From positions 188,845 to 252,844 of the forward strand of contig NZ_FNHX01000005.1 of NCBI RefSeq assembly GCF_900103405.1: 64,000 nt of DNA, written 5' to 3'. The notes below the pieces were generated by a model. The model searched no databases. It saw only the letters and a list, made by a program, of their open reading frames with translations, and was not told the origin of the DNA. The position numbers were made by a program, and so were the translations under genes. Positions within the stretch are counted from its first letter, which is position 1. Each line of letters starts with the position of its first letter. Source of the stretch: Polaromonas sp. JS666 (GTDB taxonomy: Bacteria > Pseudomonadota > Gammaproteobacteria > Burkholderiales > Burkholderiaceae_C). Shown here piece after piece: positions 45,575 through 55,909 of the stretch.

Positions 45575-47590
45575 ATGCCACCCATGAACACCCCACAGTC
45601 CGCACCGGTCCTCTGGCGAAGATGGCTTGCCGCAATAAGCGCCGTGCTGCTGGCCCTGGTGCTGGTACTGGTGTTTTTCCCCTGGGACATACTGCGCGGC
45701 CCCATCAACCGCCATGTCTCCGACCAGTTGGGCCGGCGCTTTGAAATCACCCGGCATCTGTCGGTGCACTTGGGGCGCACCGTCACGGTCAGGGCCGACG
45801 GTGTGGAGTTTGCCAACCCCGAGTGGGCCAGCAAGCCTTACCTGGTCAAGGCGGAGGCGGCCGAATTCGACATCAAGCTGCTGCCGCTGCTGCTGGGCAA
45901 GGTCGTGTTGCCGCGCATCGCGCTGACGGCACCGGAAATAGGGCTGCAGATGGAGCCCGACGGACGCCGGACCTGGGCGCTGGCGCGCGACACCTCCGAC
46001 GAGGGGGCCATTCCGCGCATTGATGCCTTGCTGATTGACGGCGGCAGCGTGGACTACCAGGCGGCGGCGCAAGGCGCCAACATCCATGTGGATTTTTCGC
46101 TCGCCCAGGAGGCCGCGGACCAGTTGCCCCTCACCTACAAGGCGAGCGGCAAATGGCAAAACGAAGCCTTCAGCGCCAACGGGCGCACCGGCGGCGTGCT
46201 GCAGCTGAGCAAGGACCTTGAAGCGCCTTTCCCCATCGAAGTGAATGCGGTGGCCGGCAAGACCAGCCTGAAGGCCAAGGGCAGCATCGCCAACCTCGCG
46301 GACCTTGCCGGGGTGGATGCCAGCTTTGACCTGCAGGGCCGCAACCTCGAGGAACTCTACAAGCTGCTGGGCGTGGTGCTGCCGTCCACGCCGCCTTACA
46401 AACTGCGCGGCAAACTCGCCAGGCACGGCAAGGTCTGGGCCGCCAGCCAGATCCAGGGCCGCCTGGGCAGCTCGGACCTCAGCGGCGCGCTGAGTTTTGA
46501 CCAGTCCGCGCCGGTGCCCTTGCTGACCGGCAAGGTGCAGTCAAAACTGCTGGACTTCGCCGACCTGGCGCCGGTGATCGGATTGCCTGCGCCGGCCGGG
46601 CCCACCCCGGTGAAGGCGGCGGCCGCCGAGGCAGGGAATGAGCCCGCGCCCGCCAAACGAAGCGCGGCGAACTCCCCATCGCGCAAGGTCCTGCCTGTTG
46701 CAACGCTGGATGTCACCCGGCTCAAGGCCATGAATGCCGACGTGGTGTATTCGGCGGCTGACATCCGGCATGTGCAGGTGCTGCCGCTGGACAAGGGCAG
46801 CGTCCACGTCAAGCTGACGGGCGGCGTCCTGCAGCTCGAGCCGATATCGATGGGCATTGCGGGCGGCACGGTGGCTGGCGCCATACGCATAGATTCGAAT
46901 GAGGCGCCGGCGCTTTTTGCGGCACGGCTGGACCTGCGCGGCGTGCAGCTCAACCAGCTCTTCCCGGCGGTGGAAACCACCAAAAGCAGCCTGGGGAAAA
47001 TCAGCGGCCAGCTCGACCTCAAGGGGCGCGGCAATTCGCTGGCGCAAATGCTGGGCACGTCTTCGGGCGACGTGGCCGTCCTGATGGGCAAGGGCCAGAT
47101 CAGCAACATCCTGCTCGAATTCATGGGCCTGGACGGCGGCGAGATCATCAAGTTCCTGGTGCGCGGCGACCGCAATGTGCAGCTGCGCTGCGCGGCCGCC
47201 GCCTTTGAGGTCAAGCAGGGGTTGATGAGCAGCAAGACCATTGTGCTGGACACTTCCGACACGGTGATCAACGGACGCGGCAACATCAGCCTGGCCGATG
47301 AAACCCTGGACCTGGTCCTGGAGCCGGCGCCCAAGGACCGCAGCATCCTGAGCTTGCGCTCGCCCCTAAAAATCAGCGGCACTTTCGCGGCCCCGTCGGC
47401 CGGTCCCGACAAGGGGGCGCTGGCCGGGCGGGCGGGCATCGCGATCGCGCTGGGTGTGGTCAATCCTTTGCTGGCCCTGGCCGCCACCATAGAAACCGGG
47501 CCGGGCCAGGACGAAAACTGCGCCGCGATCCTGAAACAGGCCGCCGCATCGAGTGCCGGCTCGCGCATTCCGGCGGCCGCCGTCAAATAA
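45575..47590 (+). CDS. AsmA family protein
   Basis: A 671-residue envelope protein with one N-terminal membrane anchor (RRWLAAISAVLLALVLVLVF) followed by a large periplasmic part. The AsmA N-terminal motif is RHVSDQLGRRFEITRHLSVH then GVEFANPEWASKPYLVKAEA. The C-terminal AsmA_2-like region contains GKISGQLDLKGRGNSLAQML and GRGNISLADETLDLVLEPAP. AsmA-like proteins form beta-taco grooves that move phospholipids between membranes. ATGs at 45575 and 45584 are both possible. It stands apart from its neighbours. Confidence 0.87.
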   Translation: MPPMNTPQSAPVLWRRWLAAISAVLLALVLVLVFFPWDILRGPINRHVSDQLGRRFEITRHLSVHLGRTVTVRADGVEFANPEWASKPYLVKAEAAEFDIKLLPLLLGKVVLPRIALTAPEIGLQMEPDGRRTWALARDTSDEGAIPRIDALLIDGGSVDYQAAAQGANIHVDFSLAQEAADQLPLTYKASGKWQNEAFSANGRTGGVLQLSKDLEAPFPIEVNAVAGKTSLKAKGSIANLADLAGVDASFDLQGRNLEELYKLLGVVLPSTPPYKLRGKLARHGKVWAASQIQGRLGSSDLSGALSFDQSAPVPLLTGKVQSKLLDFADLAPVIGLPAPAGPTPVKAAAAEAGNEPAPAKRSAANSPSRKVLPVATLDVTRLKAMNADVVYSAADIRHVQVLPLDKGSVHVKLTGGVLQLEPISMGIAGGTVAGAIRIDSNEAPALFAARLDLRGVQLNQLFPAVETTKSSLGKISGQLDLKGRGNSLAQMLGTSSGDVAVLMGKGQISNILLEFMGLDGGEIIKFLVRGDRNVQLRCAAAAFEVKQGLMSSKTIVLDTSDTVINGRGNISLADETLDLVLEPAPKDRSILSLRSPLKISGTFAAPSAGPDKGALAGRAGIAIALGVVNPLLALAATIETGPGQDENCAAILKQAAASSAGSRIPAAAVK

Positions 47591-47594
47591 AAGA

Positions 47595-48350
47595 TCAGCG
47601 GTGAACGTCGCCGCAGACCGCGCAAGCGGTATTGCGCGCCAGTTTCATCTCGCTCCACTCCATGCGCCTGCCGTCCAGCATCAACAGGCGCCCGGTAAGC
47701 GCCTCGCCCACGCCGCACACCAGTTTCAGGGCTTCGGCCGCCTGCGTGCTGCCGATGATGCCGACCAGCGGCGCGAACACGCCCATGGTGGCGCACAGGG
47801 CTTCTTCCATCAATTCCGATTCGGGGAACACGCAGGCATAGCACGGCGACTGTGCATTGCCCGCGTCAAACACCGCGACCTGGCCGTCGAAGCGGATGGC
47901 CGCGCCCGAGACCAGCGGCTTGCGGTGCTTCACGCAGGCGCGGTTGATCGCGTGGCGGGTCGCGAAGTTGTCGGTGCAGTCGAGCACCAGGTCGGCCTTG
48001 GCCACCAGTTCGTCGAGCAGCGCGCCCTCGGCCCGCTGCGTGACGGGTGTGACCGTGACGTCGGGGTTGATCGCCGCGATGGCCTGCCGGGCGGATTCGG
48101 CCTTGAATTGGCCGATGCGGCCCAGGGTGTGGGCGACCTGCCGCTGCAGGTTGGTGGCCTCGACGCGGTCGTGGTCGGCGATGGTGATGTGACCGACGCC
48201 AGCGCTGCCCAGGTAAAGCGCGACCGGCGAGCCCAGGCCGCCGGCCCCGACGATCAGCACATGCGCCTTCAGGAGCTTGTCCTGGCCTTCAATGCCGATG
48301 TCGTCGAGCAGGATGTGCCGGGAATAGCGAAGCAGCTGGTCGTCGTTCAT
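47595..48350 (-). CDS. moeB: Molybdopterin-synthase adenylyltransferase MoeB / ThiF-type
   Basis: A 251-residue E1-like enzyme that adenylates the C-terminal Gly of a small sulfur carrier (MoaD or ThiS). It begins MNDDQLLRYSRHILLDDIGI. The ATP site is VLIVGAGGLGSPVALYLGSAG, followed by DHDRVEATNLQRQVAH and DCTDNFATRHAINRAC. The zinc cysteines CYAC and CAVC are present. MoeB, ThiF and HesA cannot be separated by sequence alone. It lies downstream of ctpA on the same strand. Confidence 0.88.
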   Translation of the reverse strand: MNDDQLLRYSRHILLDDIGIEGQDKLLKAHVLIVGAGGLGSPVALYLGSAGVGHITIADHDRVEATNLQRQVAHTLGRIGQFKAESARQAIAAINPDVTVTPVTQRAEGALLDELVAKADLVLDCTDNFATRHAINRACVKHRKPLVSGAAIRFDGQVAVFDAGNAQSPCYACVFPESELMEEALCATMGVFAPLVGIIGSTQAAEALKLVCGVGEALTGRLLMLDGRRMEWSEMKLARNTACAVCGDVHR

Positions 48351-48466
48351 GAAAGGAAAGGAGTCCGCCGCGGGGGAGGGCGGCCTCGGTGGAACAGGAG
48401 TGCGAAAAGCCGGCCAGGGGAAACCGGGAAAGGCCGGTTATCCCGGCGCTCTCCCATCACACGGCC

Positions 48467-49906
48467 TTAGTTTTCTTTTTTCTCGTTCTTGGGTTCCACC
48501 ACGGCGGTCTTGCTGACCAGCACGGGACGGCCCTTGAGCTGGTTGATCGCCTGCGCCAGCTGGAAGTCCTTGTCGCTGCCCAGTTCGGGCGGGCGGCGTT
48601 GTTCCGGCGTCTTCTTGGCTTCTTCCTCCAGGCGTTTGAGCGCGATCTCACGGGCTTTTTCGCGGTTGGCGTCCTTGACCTCGGCGCCCTGGCCGCTGTT
48701 GAGGTGTTTCTCCAGGTCGGCTTCGCGGGTGCGCAGGGCGGCAAACGGGCTGCCTTCGGCGGTTTCGTCGACCATCACGTCGGGCACGATGCCGCGCGCC
48801 TGGATGGATTTGCCGCTGGGGGTGTAGTAGCGCGCCGTGGTGAGCTTCAAGCCCGTGTCGGGGCCCAGCGGCCGCACGGTTTGCACCGAGCCCTTGCCGA
48901 AGGTCTGCGTGCCCATGATGGTGGCGCGCTTGTAGTCCTGCAGAGCGCCGGCGACGATTTCGCTGGCCGAGGCCGAGCCTTCATTGACCAGCACCACCAG
49001 CGGCACGTTCTTCAGGGCCGCGGGCAGGCGCTTGAGCGGGTCGGCGCCGTTGCGGCGCTGGTAGAACTCGGGCGAGGCCTTGTAAGTGAACTTGCTTTCG
49101 GCGAGCTGGCCGTTGGTCGACACCACGGTGACGTTGTCAGGCAGGAAAACGGCCGACACGGCGACGGCGGCGTCCAGCAGGCCGCCCGGGTCGTTGCGCA
49201 AATCGAGCACCAGGCCCTTGAGGTTGGGCTCCTGCTTGTAGATCTGCTCGAGCTTGGTCACGAAGTCCTCGACCGTGCGCTCCTGGAACTGGCTCAGCCG
49301 TACCCAGGCGTAACCGGGCTCCACCACCTTGCTGCGAACCGACTGGGTGCGGATTTCCTCGCGCGTGATGGTGACCGGGAAGGTGCGGTTTTCGTCCTTG
49401 CGGAAGATCGTCAGCAAGACCTTGGTCTTGGGCTCGCCGCGCATTTTCTTGACGGCCTCATTGAGCGTCAGGCCCTTGACGGCGGTGTCGTCGATGCGGG
49501 TGATCAGGTCGTTGGGCTTGAGGCCGGCGCGGTCGGCGGGCGAACCTTCGATGGGCGAAACCACCTTGACCAGGCCGTCTTCCTGGCTGATTTCGATGCC
49601 GACGCCGACAAAGCGGCCCGTCGTGCCTTCGCGGAATTCCTTGTAGGACTTCTTGTCGAAATAGACCGAGTGCGGGTCCAGGCTGGCCACCATGCCGGAA
49701 ATGGCGTCGGTGATGAGCTTTTTCTCGTCCACCGGCTCGACGTAATCGGTCTTGACCATGCCGAAAACCGCGGCCAGCTGCTGCAGCTCCTCGAGTGGCA
49801 GGGGAGCGATGCCCGCGCGGGCCACTGCCTGCAGCTGGACCGTGGTGAGAGCCCCCGCCACGGCGCCGATTGAAATCCAGCCTGCTATCTTGAGCTTTTG
49901 ACCCAT
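48467..49906 (-). CDS. ctpA: Carboxy-terminal processing protease, S41 family
   Basis: A 479-residue periplasmic serine protease. An N-terminal hydrophobic signal/anchor (KIAGWISIGAVAGALTTVQL) is followed by a tail-specific-protease N-terminal segment, a PDZ domain (VGVGIEISQEDGLVKVVSPI; ADRAGLKPNDLITRIDD) and the S41 domain with catalytic Ser in NEGSASASEIVAGAL and Lys in FGKGSVQTVRPL. The C-terminal region is Lys/Glu-rich. It lies between gpmA and moeB, a conserved beta/gamma order. An EnvC-like amidase activator, often found between gpmA and ctpA, is absent here. Confidence 0.95.
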   Translation of the reverse strand: MGQKLKIAGWISIGAVAGALTTVQLQAVARAGIAPLPLEELQQLAAVFGMVKTDYVEPVDEKKLITDAISGMVASLDPHSVYFDKKSYKEFREGTTGRFVGVGIEISQEDGLVKVVSPIEGSPADRAGLKPNDLITRIDDTAVKGLTLNEAVKKMRGEPKTKVLLTIFRKDENRTFPVTITREEIRTQSVRSKVVEPGYAWVRLSQFQERTVEDFVTKLEQIYKQEPNLKGLVLDLRNDPGGLLDAAVAVSAVFLPDNVTVVSTNGQLAESKFTYKASPEFYQRRNGADPLKRLPAALKNVPLVVLVNEGSASASEIVAGALQDYKRATIMGTQTFGKGSVQTVRPLGPDTGLKLTTARYYTPSGKSIQARGIVPDVMVDETAEGSPFAALRTREADLEKHLNSGQGAEVKDANREKAREIALKRLEEEAKKTPEQRRPPELGSDKDFQLAQAINQLKGRPVLVSKTAVVEPKNEKKEN

Positions 49907-50091
49907 AAAAAATACCTTCGTAAGCCGTTGGGAAACCCTTGTTCCCCCCGTGGGAAGCAATATACACCTTGGAGAAAGGCCGGGGCCCCCAGTTCCACCC
50001 TAGTCATGGCGCGGTGCGAAAAAAGAAGCGAAACAGGCGGCTATTTACAGGACTTTTACAAAATCCGGGCGGCCAAGCCCTTGCGGGGGGC

Positions 50092-50835
50092 TCAGGCTTT
50101 TCCCTGGGCGCCCACCGCGGCGGCGGCCTTGGCCGCGGCCTCGCTGTCGCCCAGGTAGTAGTGGCGCAGGGGTTTAAGGTTGGCGTCCAGTTCATAGACC
50201 AGCGGAATGCCGTTGGGGATGTTGAGCCCCACGATGTCGCTGTCGGAGATGTTGTCCAGGTATTTCACCAGCGCGCGTATGGAATTGCCGTGCGCCGCGA
50301 CCACGATGCGCTTGCCGGCCTTGATGGCGGGCGCCATGGATTCATTCCAGAAGGGCAGTACGCGCTCCACCGTGTCCTTGAGGCATTCGGTCAGCGGCAC
50401 CTGGCCGGGCTGCAGCTTGGCGTAGCGCGGGTCATCGCGTTCGCCGCGCGGGTCGTTCGCCTCCAGCGGCGGCGGTGGGGTGTCGTAGCTGCGGCGCCAG
50501 ACCAGCACCTGCTCGTCACCAAATTTTTTCGCGGTTTCGGCCTTATTCAGGCCCTGCAGTGCGCCATAGTGCCGCTCGTTGAGGCGCCAGCTGTGCACCA
50601 CGGGCAGCCAGGTGCGGTCCATTTCGTCCAGCGTGTGCCACAGCGTGCGGGTCGCCCGCTTGAGCACGCTGGTGTAGGCCAGGTCGAACTCGTAGCCCTC
50701 GCTTTTGAGCAGCTTGCCGGCGTTTTTGGCCTGTTCAATGCCGGTAGCCGTGAGGTCCACGTCTGTCCAGCCGGTGAAGCGGTTTTCAAGGTTCCAGGTC
50801 GATTCGCCGTGGCGTATGAGCACAAGTTTGTACAT
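50092..50835 (-). CDS. gpmA: 2,3-bisphosphoglycerate-dependent phosphoglycerate mutase
   Basis: Interconverts 3- and 2-phosphoglycerate in glycolysis and gluconeogenesis. The 247 residues start [20 protein letters not shown], with the phospho-His motif [38 protein letters not shown] and [16 protein letters not shown] are the other signatures. A longer in-frame start exists to 51093 but overlaps the divergent rhodanese gene and is rejected. The C-terminus is Ala-rich. Confidence 0.96.
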   Translation of the reverse strand: MYKLVLIRHGESTWNLENRFTGWTDVDLTATGIEQAKNAGKLLKSEGYEFDLAYTSVLKRATRTLWHTLDEMDRTWLPVVHSWRLNERHYGALQGLNKAETAKKFGDEQVLVWRRSYDTPPPPLEANDPRGERDDPRYAKLQPGQVPLTECLKDTVERVLPFWNESMAPAIKAGKRIVVAAHGNSIRALVKYLDNISDSDIVGLNIPNGIPLVYELDANLKPLRHYYLGDSEAAAKAAAAVGAQGKA

Positions 50836-50959
50836 GGTCGGAAGGGTGGGGAGTGGAAAAAAGGGGGAAATAAAGGGAATTGGGGGGCTGCCCGGCGGGG
50901 CGCTTTCTCCCTCCATTCTAAAATCACGGGTTAGCTGAAAAATACACAAAGGGTTTACC

Positions 50960-51370
50960 GTGAAATTTCTGATCGATAACTGGATGCTGATTTCGATAGC
51001 ACTCGCCTCGGGCGGCATGCTGGTTTGGCCCATGATTTCCGGCGCGATGAACGCCGGCGCACTGACCGCCAGCGGCGCGGTGCAGCTGATCAACCGCGAA
51101 AAAGCGGTGGTCGTGGATGTCAGCGAAGCGGATGAATTCGCCGCCGGTCACGTCACGGGCGCCAAAAACGTGCCTTTCAGCGAACTGGAAGAGAAATTGC
51201 CCCTGGCGGTCAAAAACAAAGCCCTGCCCCTGATCCTGGTCTGCGCCACCGGTGCGCGCGCCGGCCGCGCGGTCGCCGTGGCCAAAAAGCTCGGTTACGA
51301 GCAAGCCCAATCGCTGGGCGGCGGGCTTAAAGCCTGGAAAGAGGCTAACCTTCCCCTGGAAAAGGCCTGA
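50960..51370 (+). CDS. Membrane-anchored rhodanese-like sulfurtransferase
   Basis: A 136-residue protein with an N-terminal hydrophobic segment ([20 protein letters not shown]) and one rhodanese domain: [20 protein letters not shown] and active-site loop [11 protein letters not shown] with the catalytic Cys. The GTG start at 50960 follows an AAAGGG site. The gene begins a plus-strand run rhodanese-grxC-secB-gpsA, also found in other proteobacteria. The sulfur acceptor is unknown. Confidence 0.9.
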   Translation: MKFLIDNWMLISIALASGGMLVWPMISGAMNAGALTASGAVQLINREKAVVVDVSEADEFAAGHVTGAKNVPFSELEEKLPLAVKNKALPLILVCATGARAGRAVAVAKKLGYEQAQSLGGGLKAWKEANLPLEKA

Positions 51371-51477
51371 ATAGGGCTGGGTCGGGCAAAGCAGGCATGA
51401 AACCTGCCTCACCCGGCAAGTCCTGATTCATCCACTTTTCCCGCGCCGCGCCCCTGCCGGCGCGATCCGGAGACACC

Positions 51478-51735
51478 ATGCAAACCGTCAAGATCTATAC
51501 CACCGGCACCTGCCCTTACTGCATCCAGGCCAAACAGCTGCTCAAGCAGCGCGGCGTCACCGAACTCGATGAAATCCGCGTGGACATGGTGCCCGGCGAA
51601 CGCCAGAAGATGATGGACATCACCGGCCGGCGCACGGTGCCGCAGATCTTTATCGGCGAGACCCATGTGGGCGGCTGTGACGACCTGATGGCTCTGGACG
51701 GCCGTGGCGGCCTGATGCCGTTGTTAAACAGCTAA
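51478..51735 (+). CDS. grxC: Glutaredoxin 3
   Basis: An 85-residue dithiol glutaredoxin with active site CPYC (in TTGTCPYCIQAKQLL), the cis-Pro motif RRTVPQIFIGE and the GSH-binding GGCDDLMALD. It reduces disulfides and glutathionylated proteins. The gene is preceded by a GGAGAC site and sits in the rhodanese-grxC-secB-gpsA set. Confidence 0.95.
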   Translation: MQTVKIYTTGTCPYCIQAKQLLKQRGVTELDEIRVDMVPGERQKMMDITGRRTVPQIFIGETHVGGCDDLMALDGRGGLMPLLNS

Positions 51736-51743
51736 CCCCCGTC

Positions 51744-51830
51744 CAGGCTCACTGCGTGTAGCCTGTTCCCCCTTCCAGGGGGCGGCGCCTGCGGTCTGGC
51801 AAAGCCAGTCCCGCGGCCCCTGCTGGTTGT
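51744..51830 (+). repeat. Dispersed GC-rich intergenic repeat, copy 3
   Basis: Contains the 43-base core at 51785-51827, matching the core at 36862-36904 at 38 positions. In the hairpin, CCGGC-AAA-GCCGG there is CTGGC-AAA-GCCAG here: the two changes restore base pairing. A CCCCC/GGGGG hairpin lies just upstream. It occupies most of the gap between grxC and the secB promoter. Confidence 0.65.
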
Positions 51831-51856
51831 GCCTGATGGAGGCCACACCGGCTCCC

Positions 51857-51862
51857 TATAAT
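51857..51862 (+). promoter_or_regulatory. -10 element upstream of secB
   Basis: A perfect TATAAT 64 bases upstream of the secB ATG, immediately after the dispersed repeat. No clear -35 is visible, so the assignment is tentative. Confidence 0.45.
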
Positions 51863-51926
51863 CATTTGTTGGTCGCCGGCTTGCCGCGCATCTGAACCTC
51901 AACTTTCCCGTACCCGAAAGAACACC

Positions 51927-52394
51927 ATGGCTGAAGCCAATCTTGACCCCGTATTCCAGATCCAGCGCGTTTACCTCAAGGACGTGTCGCTGGAGCAGCC
52001 CAATTCGCCCGAAATCCTGCTGAACCAGGAACAGCCCAGCGTGGACATCCAGCTGGGCGTGGGTGCCACCCCCATCGCCGAAGGCCTGTTCGAAGTCGCC
52101 GTGACGGCCACCGTGCAGACCAAGATCGCCGACAAGACGGTGTTCCTGGTGGAGGCCAAACAGGCCGGCATCTTTGAAATCCGCAATGTGCCGCCCGAGC
52201 AGCTGGGCGCCATCCTGGGCATCGCCTGCCCGCAGATCGTCTATCCCTACCTGCGCGGCAACGTGGCCGACGTGATCCAGCGCGGCGGTTTCCCACCCGT
52301 GCACATGGCCGAAATCAACTTCCAGGCCATGTACGAGCAGCAGCAGGCGGAAGCCGCAGCTGCTACGCCGGCTCCGTCCCAGATCATCGTCTGA
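51927..52394 (+). CDS. secB: Protein-export chaperone SecB
   Basis: A 155-residue tetrameric cytosolic chaperone that keeps preproteins unfolded for SecA. Signatures: [40 protein letters not shown] and [20 protein letters not shown], then [14 protein letters not shown]. It is followed by gpsA, the widespread secB-gpsA pairing. Export clients in this window include UgpB, AsmA and the inverse autotransporter. Confidence 0.97.
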   Translation: MAEANLDPVFQIQRVYLKDVSLEQPNSPEILLNQEQPSVDIQLGVGATPIAEGLFEVAVTATVQTKIADKTVFLVEAKQAGIFEIRNVPPEQLGAILGIACPQIVYPYLRGNVADVIQRGGFPPVHMAEINFQAMYEQQQAEAAAATPAPSQIIV

Positions 52395-52446
52395 TGGCCG
52401 CCGGGGTACAGCCCCGGCCGCCTCATGATGTCCGCGTGACACCCTC

Positions 52447-53457
52447 ATGAAAATACTGGTCATAGGCGCGGGTGCCTGGGGCACGGCGCTGGCCGTGAGC
52501 AGCGCCTCGCGCCACCAGGTCACCTTATGGGCGCGCGATGCCGCCCAGCTTGCAGGCCTGCGGTCCGGGCGCGTCAATGCCCGTTACCTGCCCGGCATCG
52601 CCTTGCCTGCCGCCCTGGCGCTGCAGGGCGGCGACGCGCCGCTGGCCCAGGCGCTGGCCGGGCAAGACCTCATCATCCTCGCGACGCCGGTGTCGGCCGC
52701 CCGCGGCATGCTGCAAATCCTGCGGGATGCCGGCGCGCCCCTGGCCTGGCTCAGCAAGGGCTTTGAAGCCCCGGTGGACGCTGCTGTCTCACCTTTCGGC
52801 TTGATGGTCCACGAAATACGCGCCCAGGCCGCTCCCGGCTTGAGGGCCGGTGTGCTCAGCGGCCCGAGCTTTGCGCTCGAAGTTGCGCGCGGCCAGCCGA
52901 CGGCGCTGGTTGCGGCCAGCGAACATGCCGAGGTGCGCGATGCCCTGGTCGCCGCTTTCCACGGCGCCACCCTGCGCGTGTACGCCAACGACGACGTCGT
53001 GGGGGTGGAAGTGGGCGGCGCCGTCAAGAATGTGCTGGCCATCGCCACCGGCCTGTGCGACGGCCTGCAACTGGGGCTGAACGCCCGCGCCGCCCTCATC
53101 ACGCGCGGCCTGGCCGAAATGACGCGCCTGGGCGTGGCCCTGGGGGCGCGAGCCGAAACCTTCACCGGCCTCTCGGGCCTGGGCGACCTGGTGCTCACGG
53201 CCACCGGCGACCTGAGCCGCAACCGCAAGGTCGGCCTGCTGCTGGCCCAGGGCCAGACCCTGGCGCAGGCGGTGGCCTCGCTGGGCCATGTCGCCGAAGG
53301 CGTGTACTGCGCCCGCACCGTGGTGCAGCGCGCCGCCGGCCTGGGCGTGGAGATGCCCATCGCCCAGAGCGTGGTCGCCTTGCTGGATGGCAAGCTCAAA
53401 CCCGCCGAGGCGGTGGCGATGCTGATGGGCCGCGGGCCTACCGCTGAGTTGGCCTGA
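52447..53457 (+). CDS. gpsA: NAD(P)-dependent glycerol-3-phosphate dehydrogenase
   Basis: A 336-residue enzyme making sn-glycerol-3-phosphate from dihydroxyacetone phosphate for phospholipids. The NAD site is [33 protein letters not shown], the catalytic Lys in [17 protein letters not shown], and [19 protein letters not shown] are diagnostic. It lies downstream of secB. Glycerol-3-phosphate can also come from the ugp importer encoded at 17-22 kb. Confidence 0.97.
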   Translation: MKILVIGAGAWGTALAVSSASRHQVTLWARDAAQLAGLRSGRVNARYLPGIALPAALALQGGDAPLAQALAGQDLIILATPVSAARGMLQILRDAGAPLAWLSKGFEAPVDAAVSPFGLMVHEIRAQAAPGLRAGVLSGPSFALEVARGQPTALVAASEHAEVRDALVAAFHGATLRVYANDDVVGVEVGGAVKNVLAIATGLCDGLQLGLNARAALITRGLAEMTRLGVALGARAETFTGLSGLGDLVLTATGDLSRNRKVGLLLAQGQTLAQAVASLGHVAEGVYCARTVVQRAAGLGVEMPIAQSVVALLDGKLKPAEAVAMLMGRGPTAELA

Positions 53458-53482
53458 ATCCTCGCGTCGCGCCGGGGCGCGG

Positions 53483-53812
53483 CTACTTTCGCAAATGCAG
53501 CGTCACCAGCAGGGACGAATCCCGCACCGCCGTGAGCCCGTGCGGCACGCCGCCGGCCAGCCAGAGCAACTGGCCGGCTTTCATGGGCTGGGTCTGGCCG
53601 TTCGCGGTGAAAGCCACTTCGCCTTCCAGGCATTGCACGGTGATCTCACCCTTGACCTGGTGCGAGGGCACGGTCTTGCCGGCCGGCACGATAAGGCGCA
53701 TGACCTCCAGCTCCTCGCTTTTGAAGAGCGCGACGGTGCGGCCCTCGGAGAGCTTGCCCGCCAGCGGCTGGACGTCAACGAGCTGCCCGGATGCGGCGTG
53801 GGGAATGGCCAT
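53483..53812 (-). CDS. Single-domain cupin protein
   Basis: A 109-residue cupin-fold protein. Metal-binding pattern in reduced form: VPSHQVKGEITVQCLEGEV and AGQLLWLAGGVPHGLTAV. It lies alone on the minus strand between gpsA and two acetyltransferase genes. Substrate and function unknown. Confidence 0.8.
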   Translation of the reverse strand: MAIPHAASGQLVDVQPLAGKLSEGRTVALFKSEELEVMRLIVPAGKTVPSHQVKGEITVQCLEGEVAFTANGQTQPMKAGQLLWLAGGVPHGLTAVRDSSLLVTLHLRK

Positions 53813-53892
53813 GGCGGAACTCCTGCAAACGTGGGGGACTGTGGAACTTTATACCCCAAGGCGGACCTTGCCCGTCCGCGCGTTTGACCTGA

Positions 53893-54363
53893 TCAGGCCG
53901 GCGCAATCGCCCCGGGAACCGCCTTGTTGTAGTACAGAAAGACCTCGTCGCGCACCCAGCCCAAGGATTCATACAGGGCCTGCGCCTTGTGGTTGGTCCT
54001 GGCGGTGCTGAGGTCCAGCCGCGCGAAGCCGTTCTGCTGCGCGTGCGCATGGGCCGCCTGCATCAGCGCGCGGCCGGCGCCGGTCTGGCGCGCTTCGGGC
54101 GCCACATAGAGGTCGTAAAGCGTGCAGATTGGCTGGGCGATCACCGAGCAGAAGCTGGGGTAGAGCTGGCAGAAGCCCACGAGGGTGCCTGCAGCTTGTG
54201 CGACCAGGATCACCGACTCCTGCCTGCTCATGCGCTCGCCTATGAACTGCAGCGCCAGTCCAGCATCGGCGGGTTGTTCGTAAAACTGCCGGTAGGCGTC
54301 AAACAGCGCGGCCACTGCCGGCAGGTCTGGCAAAGCGGCCAGGCGTATAGAGAGCCCGCTCAC
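53893..54363 (-). CDS. GNAT-family N-acetyltransferase (first of pair)
   Basis: A 156-residue GNAT protein. Start region LSIRLAALPDLPAVAALFDA; acetyl-CoA loop YVAPEARQTGAGRALMQAAH (Q/RxxGxG/A); NGFARLDLSTARTNHKAQAL and YESLGW follow. The start overlaps the stop of the next upstream GNAT gene (ATGA type), so the two are translated together. Substrate unknown; resembles RimI/PhnO-like small-molecule or amino-acid acetyltransferases. Confidence 0.85.
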   Translation of the reverse strand: MSGLSIRLAALPDLPAVAALFDAYRQFYEQPADAGLALQFIGERMSRQESVILVAQAAGTLVGFCQLYPSFCSVIAQPICTLYDLYVAPEARQTGAGRALMQAAHAHAQQNGFARLDLSTARTNHKAQALYESLGWVRDEVFLYYNKAVPGAIAPA

Positions 54364-54818
54364 GCCAGCGGCTTTTCCATGAAGACGCTCAAGGGGTCGG
54401 GCGCATAGGCGCCAAACGGTTCCCGCGCCGCATAACCGAGCTTTGCATAAAGGCCCAGCGCTTCGGGCTGGTGGATGCCGGTTTCCAGCCGTGCCAGGCC
54501 CACGCCGCCGGCCCGGAGGTGGGCCTCCAGGGTTTGCATGATGGCTTTGGACAGCCCCTTGCCGCGGTGCGCATCCAGCACAAAGACGCGCTTGATTTCG
54601 CCGTAAGTTCCGTCGTCGTCCAGCGTCTTGACCGCGCCGCAGCCCACCAGCGCGCCGTCGAGGTGGGCGCCCACAAACAGCACATGGGGCTGGCGCAGCG
54701 CCTGTGCGCTTTCCAGGTGGTTGCTTTCGGCCGGGTAGAGCGCCGCCATATAGGCGTCGGATTGTGAGAGCAATGATTGCGCTTCGGGCGACAGCGGGTC
54801 GACGGGTTTGATGTGCAT
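54360..54818 (-). CDS. GNAT-family N-acetyltransferase (second of pair)
   Basis: A 152-residue GNAT protein: LFVGAHLDGALVGCGAVKTL, RVFVLDAHRGKGLSKAIMQT (acetyl-CoA loop RGKGLS) and LARLETGIHQPEALGLYAKL. It resembles the PA4866/YsnE-like acetyltransferases. Together with the gene at 53893 it forms a tandem GNAT pair just downstream of panC on the same strand. Confidence 0.85.
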   Translation of the reverse strand: MHIKPVDPLSPEAQSLLSQSDAYMAALYPAESNHLESAQALRQPHVLFVGAHLDGALVGCGAVKTLDDDGTYGEIKRVFVLDAHRGKGLSKAIMQTLEAHLRAGGVGLARLETGIHQPEALGLYAKLGYAAREPFGAYAPDPLSVFMEKPLA

Positions 54819-54825
54819 CGCCGGC

Positions 54826-55887
<1,062 letters not shown>

Positions 55888-55909
55888 CTAAATAAGATAA
55901 GGAGCAAGC

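Noticed and set aside
52398-52420. CCGGGG/CCCCGG hairpin between secB and gpsA as terminator
   Set aside because: Only 6 bp with no T-run, and secB-gpsA are normally cotranscribed; too weak to annotate.
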